Assembly: GCA_021817355.1 (NCBI GenBank)
Contig: JAKAVI010000177.1
Span: forward strand, 1-11,793
Direction of reading: 5' to 3'
Source: Pseudomonadota bacterium
GTDB taxonomy: Bacteria; Pseudomonadota; Alphaproteobacteria; Micropepsales; Micropepsaceae
DNA: 11,793 nt
Shown here: one piece after another, positions 6,846 through 11,793 of the stretch
Numbering within the stretch: the stretch's first letter is position 1
Layout of the letters: every line of letters begins with the position of its first letter
The notes under the pieces: model-generated
Databases searched by the model: none
Told to the model about the DNA's origin: nothing
The model's input: the letters and a program-made list of their open reading frames with translations, nothing else
Translations under genes and position numbers: made by a program

Positions 6846-7609
6846 TCCTGCCATCCTCTAGCGAGAGTGCCTTCAGAGACAGTCGCATGGTGACTACTGC
6901 ACCGCCTTCGGCAAGGTGGGAAGGTGTCACAGTGCCGCCCAGCTTGCGGATCACGTTGACGACCAGAAAAAGTCCCAGACCGCAACCGTCGACGCCCTTT
7001 GTCGACTGATAGGGCTTGCCAAAATTGGCAAAATATGGGGAGGGCAAACCCCGGACCGCGGTCGCGCACCTCGATGACCACCCGTTCCTCATCGCGCGCC
7101 AGCTTGATGCTGACCCAGTCGGGCGAGGCTTCAAGCGCGTTGTCGAATGCATTGAACAGGGCCTGTTCCAGCACCGTGTCCGAAACGATCAAGGCATCGC
7201 TTGTAATTGCGTTGATATATTCCAGCCGGGGTGGGGACTGGCTGGCGCGCCAATCAACCACCATCCGGTCAAAGAACCCTATCAGCGTGGTGCATTCAGC
7301 TTCCTCGCCGCGCGCCTCCCCGGCCGTCAGAAGCACCCGCGACACGATCTGCTTGCAGCGGCCGGGTGCCCGCTGCATCTGGGCGATATCTTAGGCGTGT
7401 TCCTTGTTGCCGATGAGTTCGGGAACACGCAACCAGTCGTTGACCGTTGCCGTCTGAAGCAGCGGCAGATCCAGATGGAGCCATTGATGCGCGACGCCAA
7501 TAATGAGAATCTGGCCGGCTACCGCCAGCCAGCGCAATGATACCAGGAGCTTGAGGTTTCTTGCGTTCGCGGTCTGCTCAATGGCATCCGGCTGTATCCG
7601 CTCTTGCAA
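6832..7609 (-). pseudogene. regB: Remnant of RegB/ActS/PrrB-type sensor histidine kinase
   Basis: Three pieces of one RegB-like kinase remain. Piece one (7609-7394, TTG start) encodes the N-terminus with NLKLLVSLRWLAVAGQ, the family's first membrane segment, then joins at about 7439-7456 to sequence that normally follows the histidine box (NDWLRVPELIGNKEHA). An in-frame TAA (7393-7391) replaces a residue just before DIAQM. The same frame continues with GRCKQI, which keeps a cysteine in the place of the RegB redox Cys, and the N-box (FNAFDNALEAS), up to DRGPGF. There a +1 shift near 7030-7040, between A4 and G4 runs, moves the ATP-binding end (ANFGKPYQSTKG, GCGLGLFLVVNV) to another frame that ends at 6832. 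Missing are helices 2-6, the GGxxNPF quinone motif and the HELGTPL box, roughly 165-180 residues by comparison with family lengths I recall. No upstream in-frame ATG exists, because a TAG lies at 7616-7618. Non-functional as a kinase. Confidence 0.85.
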
Positions 7610-7636
7610 GGAACGCTATCGCCGGAGCAGGTGCTG

Positions 7637-7667
7637 GGCTGGACTTGCGGCCCATGCAAGTCCGGCC
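7637..7667 (-). terminator. Strong hairpin directly after cyoD
   Basis: A 12-bp stem with one G-T pair (7637-7648 with 7656-7667; perfect core GGACTTGC / GCAAGTCC) and a 7-base loop begins 4 bases after the cyoD stop on the minus strand. No T tract follows. It may end or stabilise the cyoABCD transcript, and separates the oxidase genes from the kinase remnant 58 bases downstream of the cyoD stop. Confidence 0.5.
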
Positions 7668-7671
7668 AACT

Positions 7672-8040
7672 TCATGAACCCGACATCATGCCTGGCATCA
7701 TGTTGACATTCATGTTGTGCATGACCCACAGCGAGCCAACAACGACAATGCCAAGGATGATGAGCGTGAAAACCAGCGCCGCCATATTCCAGCTGCGGCT
7801 CGACGCTGCGTTCATGTGCAGGAAAAATACAAGATGCACCACCATCTGAATCGCCCCCAGACCGAGGGCGATGTCAATCGCCTGTCCTGCAGGCAGAGCG
7901 TGGGTCATCACGAGCCCAAAGGGGACCGCCGTCAGCAGTACCGACAGCATGAAGCCAGTGATATAGGACCGCAAGCTTCCATGATCCGCGCCGCCATGAT
8001 CATGGTCCGATCTTGCGGTCTCTGCCTGGGTACCGTGCAT
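7672..8040 (-). CDS. cyoD: Cytochrome bo3 ubiquinol oxidase subunit IV
   Basis: The small accessory subunit of the bo3 quinol oxidase, thought to help assemble the CuB-heme centre in subunit I. The 122-residue product has a His-rich polar N-terminus (1-20), then three helices (about 24-46, 52-75 and 85-107). Family signatures are GSLRSYITGF (21-30), the VVHLVFFLHMN segment (67-77) and VGSLWVMHNMN near 101-111, with the usual Met-rich end. Its ATG overlaps the cyoC stop by one base (TAATG). Last intact oxidase gene; a strong hairpin follows. Confidence 0.95.
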   Translation of the reverse strand: MHGTQAETARSDHDHGGADHGSLRSYITGFMLSVLLTAVPFGLVMTHALPAGQAIDIALGLGAIQMVVHLVFFLHMNAASSRSWNMAALVFTLIILGIVVVGSLWVMHNMNVNMMPGMMSGS

Positions 8041-8675
8041 TAGTGGGCCACTCCCATCAGATATACGACTGTAAACACGCCAATCCAGATGACGTCGAGG
8101 AAGTGCCAGAAAAGACTAAGACACATCAGTCGTGTGCGGTTGGTTTCATTCAGTCCGCGACGCATCAGGTGTACCATCAGCACCATCATCCAGATGATAC
8201 CGGCGGTGACGTGCAGTCCATGCGTCCCGACCAGGGTGAAGAAGGCCGACAGAAAGCCCGAGCGATCCGGGCCAAATCCCTTTGCTACCAGTCCAGCAAA
8301 CTCGTGGATTTCCATGCCAACAAACGTCATGCCCAAAAGCATGGTGACCACGAGCCAACCCATGGTCCACTTGCGATCACCCCGGTTCATCGCCAGCATG
8401 GCAAGTCCATAGGTGAAACTTGAAACCAGCAGGCAACTCGTCTCCACCGCCACATACGGCAGGTCGAAAATCTCCCGCCCGCCGGGCCCCCCGGCAGTGG
8501 CGTGACGCAGTACCGAAAACGTCGCGAACAGGCAGGCAAAAAGGATGCAGTCACTCATCAGGTAAATCCAGAACCCGAGAGTGACCTTGGATTGCGTATC
8601 GTGATGGCCGTCCTCATGCCCACCGAGATCGATCTCGGAAATAGTGCTCTTGGCGGCGGGTGCAAGCGCGTTCAT
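8040..8675 (-). CDS. cyoC: Cytochrome bo3 ubiquinol oxidase subunit III
   Basis: A 211-residue subunit III of the heme-copper quinol oxidase, in the inner membrane. It has five predicted helices (about 31-53, 75-96, 104-122, 141-170, 184-208), as in bacterial CyoC, which lacks the first two helices of mitochondrial COX3. Conserved stretches are [15 protein letters not shown] (39-53), [14 protein letters not shown] (146-159) and [15 protein letters not shown] (187-201). The ATG at 8675 was chosen over the longer frame because it lies 4 bases after the cyoB stop, with GGAGG 9 bases before it, and gives a family-sized product. The N-terminus carries a short His/Asp-rich patch (20-26). Confidence 0.95.
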   Translation of the reverse strand: MNALAPAAKSTISEIDLGGHEDGHHDTQSKVTLGFWIYLMSDCILFACLFATFSVLRHATAGGPGGREIFDLPYVAVETSCLLVSSFTYGLAMLAMNRGDRKWTMGWLVVTMLLGMTFVGMEIHEFAGLVAKGFGPDRSGFLSAFFTLVGTHGLHVTAGIIWMMVLMVHLMRRGLNETNRTRLMCLSLFWHFLDVIWIGVFTVVYLMGVAH

Positions 8676-8679
8676 AGGT

Positions 8680-10656
8680 TCAGCCCTCCGCCGGCAGTTG
8701 TGAGAAATACTTCCTCTCAGTGCGTTCAATTTCCTCGACCGGGACATAGTAGTCGCGGTCTTCGTCGAAGGACTTTCCGATCGCGACACCGATGGCAACT
8801 ACAAAGGTCATGCCGACAAGCCACCAGATGTGCCAGATGAGGGCAAATCCGAGCACGGTTGAAAAACCAGCGATGATCAGTCCCGTTGAGGTGTTGCGCG
8901 GCATATGGATCTGGTGATAGCTGCGCAGGGGTTGCATCGCGACACCACGCTGCTTCATATCCCAGAAAGCGTCCCGGGCTGTCACGACAGGTGTACTGGG
9001 GAAGTTGTAAAAGGCAGGCGGAGAAGATGTTGCCCATTCGAGGGTGCGTCCCTGCCAGGGATCACCGGTGGCATCACGCAACGCGTCCCGGTTGCGTAGG
9101 CTCACCGCGATCTGAACCAGTTCAGCAATGATCCCGAGGAAGATGATGACCGCTCCGACCATCGCCACGACAAGATAGGAATGCCAAAGGGGGTTATGCG
9201 GCGTATCCAGGCGGCGCGTCATGCCCATCAATCCGAGCGCATAAAGCGGCATGAAGGCGACATAAAAGCCGATGATCCAGCACCAGAAGGAGACCTTGCC
9301 CCAAAATGGATCGAGCCTGAAGCCAAAGACTTTGGGAAACCAGTAGTTCATGCCGGCCATGACGCCGAACACCACACCGCCGATGATCGCGTTGTGGAAA
9401 TGGGCAATGAGAAACAGGCTGTTGTGCAAGACGAAATCTGCCGGCGGAACCGCCATCAACACGCCGGTCATGCCACCGATCGTAAATGTGACCATAAAGC
9501 CCAGGGTCCACAGCACGGGAGGCTCAAGGCGCAGGCGACCACGGTAGATGGTAAACAGCCAGTTGAAGATCTTCACACCGGTAGGCACCGCGATAATCAT
9601 GGTCATGATGCCGAAGAAGGCGTTCACGTTAGCGCCGGAGCCCATGGTGAAAAAATGGTGCAACCAGACCATAAAGGACAGGACTGTGATGCAAACCGTC
9701 GCATAAACCATCGAGGTATAGCCGAATAGCGGTTTGCCCGAGAAGGTTGCAACAACCTCGGAGTACACGCCAAAGCAGGGCAAAACGAGGATGTAGACCT
9801 CCGGGTGACCCCAGATCCAGATGAGATTGATATACATCATCGGATTGCCGCCAGCACCGGCTGTAAAGAAGTGCATGCCGAGATAGCGGTCGAGCGAGAG
9901 CATGGCCAGCGTTGCCGTCAGCGCCGGAAAGGCGGCAACGATCAGCATGTTCGAGCACAGCGACGCCCAGGTGAAGATGGGCATGCGCATCATGGTCATG
10001 CCGGGCGCACGCATCTTCAAGATGGTGGTGATCATGTTGACGCCACCGAGCAGCGTGCCGACACCGGCGATCTGCAATGACCAGATGTAATAATCCACAC
10101 CCACTCCCGGGCTCATGTGAAGTTCGGAGAGTGGCGGATAGGCGAGCCAGCCGGTTTTGGCGAAGTCACCAATTCCCAATGACAGGTTGACGAGAATGGC
10201 CCCGGCCACGGTGAGCCAAAAGCTGAGCGAGTTCATGTATGGAAAGGCGACGTCACGGGCACCAATCTGCATCGGGACCACAACATTCATGAGCCCGACG
10301 ATGAACGGCATCGCCATGAAAAAGATCATGATGACGCCGTGGGCCGTAAAAACCTGGTCAAAATGCTGTGGGGGCAGGTAGCCGGGCCCACCGGCCGAAG
10401 CCAGGGCCTGCTGCAAGCGCATCATGAGTGCATCTGCGAAGCCGCGAATCAGCATGATGGTGGCAAGAACGATGTACATGACACCGATGCGCTTGTGATC
10501 AACCGAGGTCAGCCAGTCGTTCCAGAGCGTGGACCAGAAGCGGAAATAGGTGATGAGCGCCAGGACACCGACGGCGCAAATCACCATGAAGACGACAGCC
10601 CCCATGATGATCGGGTTCTGATAGGGAATGGCTGCGAGGGTGAGTTTGCCGAGCAT
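8680..10656 (-). CDS. cyoB: Cytochrome bo3 ubiquinol oxidase subunit I
   Basis: Catalytic subunit that oxidises ubiquinol, reduces O2 to water and pumps protons. The 658-residue product aligns with E. coli CyoB without shifts up to at least residue 421, so the numbering agrees. Low-spin heme ligands are His106 and His421, the high-spin heme ligand His419, CuB ligands His284, His333 and His334, and the His-Tyr crosslink Tyr288. Proton-channel residues Asp135, Glu286 and Lys362 are all present. The quinol-site residues Arg71, Asp75, His98 and Gln101 mark it as a quinol rather than cytochrome c oxidase. The C-terminal [11 protein letters not shown] is also typical. The ATG at 10656 (MLGKLTL) starts one base after the cyoA stop (TGACATG); the longer frame to 10707 lies inside cyoA and is rejected. 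Which heme (o or b) sits in the binuclear centre cannot be read, since no cyoE is in the window. Confidence 0.98.
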   Translation of the reverse strand: MLGKLTLAAIPYQNPIIMGAVVFMVICAVGVLALITYFRFWSTLWNDWLTSVDHKRIGVMYIVLATIMLIRGFADALMMRLQQALASAGGPGYLPPQHFDQVFTAHGVIMIFFMAMPFIVGLMNVVVPMQIGARDVAFPYMNSLSFWLTVAGAILVNLSLGIGDFAKTGWLAYPPLSELHMSPGVGVDYYIWSLQIAGVGTLLGGVNMITTILKMRAPGMTMMRMPIFTWASLCSNMLIVAAFPALTATLAMLSLDRYLGMHFFTAGAGGNPMMYINLIWIWGHPEVYILVLPCFGVYSEVVATFSGKPLFGYTSMVYATVCITVLSFMVWLHHFFTMGSGANVNAFFGIMTMIIAVPTGVKIFNWLFTIYRGRLRLEPPVLWTLGFMVTFTIGGMTGVLMAVPPADFVLHNSLFLIAHFHNAIIGGVVFGVMAGMNYWFPKVFGFRLDPFWGKVSFWCWIIGFYVAFMPLYALGLMGMTRRLDTPHNPLWHSYLVVAMVGAVIIFLGIIAELVQIAVSLRNRDALRDATGDPWQGRTLEWATSSPPAFYNFPSTPVVTARDAFWDMKQRGVAMQPLRSYHQIHMPRNTSTGLIIAGFSTVLGFALIWHIWWLVGMTFVVAIGVAIGKSFDEDRDYYVPVEEIERTERKYFSQLPAEG

Positions 10657-10657
10657 G

Positions 10658-11662
10658 TCAGGATCCGTGGACCAAGGTGTGAGGACGTTTGGCCATGGCC
10701 ATGACATGGCCAGGCGATGTCATGCGCCGGGCCATGTGCTGCGCGTCTATGCAGGTCTGACCGTTGGTACAAAGATTGAGAATGTCGTGAAAGAGGCGCG
10801 GAGCTACCTGAGCATAGTGCTCGACGGGTACATTCTCGCTGGGTTTGGCAAGATTGCGATAGGCGGACAGCGTCAGAGCCTGATGGGAGGCGCGTACCTG
10901 CGTTACCCAAGCCCTGAAGGCCTTCGCGCTCATGGCCTTGGCAGCAAACCGCATGTTGGAAAAGCCATCGCCGCTGAAGTTCGAGGACATCCCCTGATAG
11001 GTCCCCTCTCTGTCGGCCATGAGCGACAGCTGCGTCTGCATGCCGGCCATGGTGTAGATCTGAGTGCCCAGGCGCGGGATAAAAAAGGCGTTCATCACCC
11101 GCGCTGAGGTCAGGCGAAATTCCACCGGAGTATTGACCGGAAATGCCAGTTCGTTGACCGTGGCGATGCCCAATTGCGGATAGATGAAAAGCCACTTCCA
11201 GTTGAGCGAGGCGACTTCCACCTCCACGGGCCGATTGGCCGAGGCGATCGGACGATAGGGATCAAGGGTATGGCTGGACGTCCAGGTCACATAACCAAGA
11301 ATGGCGACGATGATCGCAGGTATGGACCAGACGACCGCCTCGATCTTCCCCGAGTGGGACCAATCTGGCCGGTAGGTGGCCCGAGTGTTTGAGGCCCGAT
11401 AGCGCCAGGCAAACACGAGGGTGAGGACGATCACGGGGACAACCACCAGCAGCATCAGCCCGGTCGCAAGAAGGATGATGTTGAGTTCGTCCCTCCCGAT
11501 CGGGCCGGCCGGATCCAGTAGCGCGTAATGGCAACCGCCCAGCAGCGGGGCGATGGCCCCCAGCAGCGCAAGGTTTCTTGTGCAGCGCAACCAAGACGGG
11601 CGTTGTGTCCCAGTGAAAACCTCGGAAATACGGCGCCCCCAAGCCAGCGGGACACCGTCCAT
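10658..11662 (-). CDS. cyoA: Cytochrome bo3 ubiquinol oxidase subunit II (lipoprotein)
   Basis: Subunit II of the quinol oxidase, a lipoprotein with two helices and a periplasmic cupredoxin domain. With the ATG at 11662 it has 334 residues. A lipobox LLGGC puts the acylated Cys at 44, preceded by a basic stretch and hydrophobic core (31-40). Helices follow at about 56-82 and 103-122. Cupredoxin motifs include [17 protein letters not shown] and the quinol-oxidase hallmark [10 protein letters not shown] near 230-242. No CuA Cys-x3-Cys pair is present, as expected for a quinol oxidase. The start is uncertain. The ATG lacks a clear ribosome-binding site; TTG 11692 would add 10 residues; a TTG about 25 codons downstream (at WLRCTRN) would give a classic short lipoprotein signal. 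First gene of cyoABCD. Confidence 0.93.
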   Translation of the reverse strand: MDGVPLAWGRRISEVFTGTQRPSWLRCTRNLALLGAIAPLLGGCHYALLDPAGPIGRDELNIILLATGLMLLVVVPVIVLTLVFAWRYRASNTRATYRPDWSHSGKIEAVVWSIPAIIVAILGYVTWTSSHTLDPYRPIASANRPVEVEVASLNWKWLFIYPQLGIATVNELAFPVNTPVEFRLTSARVMNAFFIPRLGTQIYTMAGMQTQLSLMADREGTYQGMSSNFSGDGFSNMRFAAKAMSAKAFRAWVTQVRASHQALTLSAYRNLAKPSENVPVEHYAQVAPRLFHDILNLCTNGQTCIDAQHMARRMTSPGHVMAMAKRPHTLVHGS

Positions 11663-11793
11663 ATCAGCTAACTTTTTGATATAATAGAGCAATTGTTAAG
11701 CCGCCTGATGCATTACGTACATGACAAGCCCCGTCAGAGCTGTGCACTCATGGCCCGCCATATCTCGCACCCGCAATACTGGCGATTGGACAA
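11663..11793 (-). promoter_or_regulatory. Upstream region of the cyoABCD operon (candidate operator)
   Basis: These 131 bases precede cyoA and hold no gene. An AT-rich stretch (11671-11698) lies directly before the start; on the minus strand it contains TATTAT (11686-11681), but no convincing -35 hexamer is spaced 16-18 bases upstream. An imperfect dyad ATGCATTACGTACAT (11708-11722) has half sites ATGCA / TACAT and could bind a regulator such as RegA or an NsrR/Rrf2-type protein. Assignment is speculative. Confidence 0.3.

Noticed and set aside
7030..7040. Programmed ribosomal frameshifting in regB
   Set aside because: The runs are only four bases, no stimulatory structure is evident, and the gene also has a nonsense codon and lacks its histidine box, so decay explains it better.
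6146..7650. GGACTTGCGG repeated at 6146-6155 and 7641-7650, flanking the regBA block
   Set aside because: A 10-base match is expected many times by chance in a window of this size, and the flanks do not extend it; not evidence of a mobile element or deletion scar.
7672..8040. Met-rich C-terminus and His-rich N-terminus of CyoD as a possible copper-binding novelty
   Set aside because: E. coli CyoD has a comparable His-containing N-terminus and an NMMM-type end, so this is a family trait.

Overview
The window looks like a chromosomal segment of a GC-rich alphaproteobacterium. The evidence is the cysD/cysNC fusion arrangement, a RegB/RegA (ActSR/PrrBA-type) two-component pair next to a cytochrome bo3 operon, and protein sequences of alphaproteobacterial type. 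I cannot name the genus. There is no CRISPR array, insertion sequence, tRNA or rRNA. Apart from one damaged gene, the content is core metabolism and respiration.

Layout. Bases 1-96 are the 3' end of an unidentified acidic-tailed gene (+), followed by a strong intrinsic terminator. panB (+, pantothenate synthesis) ends inside a CTAG palindrome that also holds the stop codon of cysNC on the other strand. cysD-cysNC (-) make APS and PAPS from sulfate, are translationally coupled, and have a candidate sigma70-type promoter. Upstream on the same strand is a three-gene envelope block: a DUF883 (ElaB/YqjD-like) protein, a small holin-like membrane protein and an AI-2E/PerM-family permease. In front of it is a GGAAC-type (EcfG-like) promoter candidate and a dyad resembling Crp/Fnr boxes. 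A 387-base gap (5922-6308) holds these elements and several hairpins.

The right half is a respiratory locus transcribed leftwards: cyoA-cyoB-cyoC-cyoD (bo3 ubiquinol oxidase, all redox-centre ligands present), then a sensor kinase gene of the RegB family, then regA. The regulator gene is intact. The kinase gene is not: it lacks the region that should hold most membrane helices and the phospho-accepting histidine box, has an in-frame TAA, and has a +1 frameshift before the ATP-binding G2 region. An apparently intact RegA sitting downstream of a dead RegB is the most notable feature of the window. No SURF1-like gene, which I recall as common beside alphaproteobacterial cyo operons, is present between cyoD and the kinase remnant.

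How the genes work together: CyoABCD oxidises ubiquinol and reduces oxygen while pumping protons. RegA-type regulators normally tune such oxidases to redox state, but here the matching sensor cannot work. The cys, pan and envelope genes are separate transcription units.
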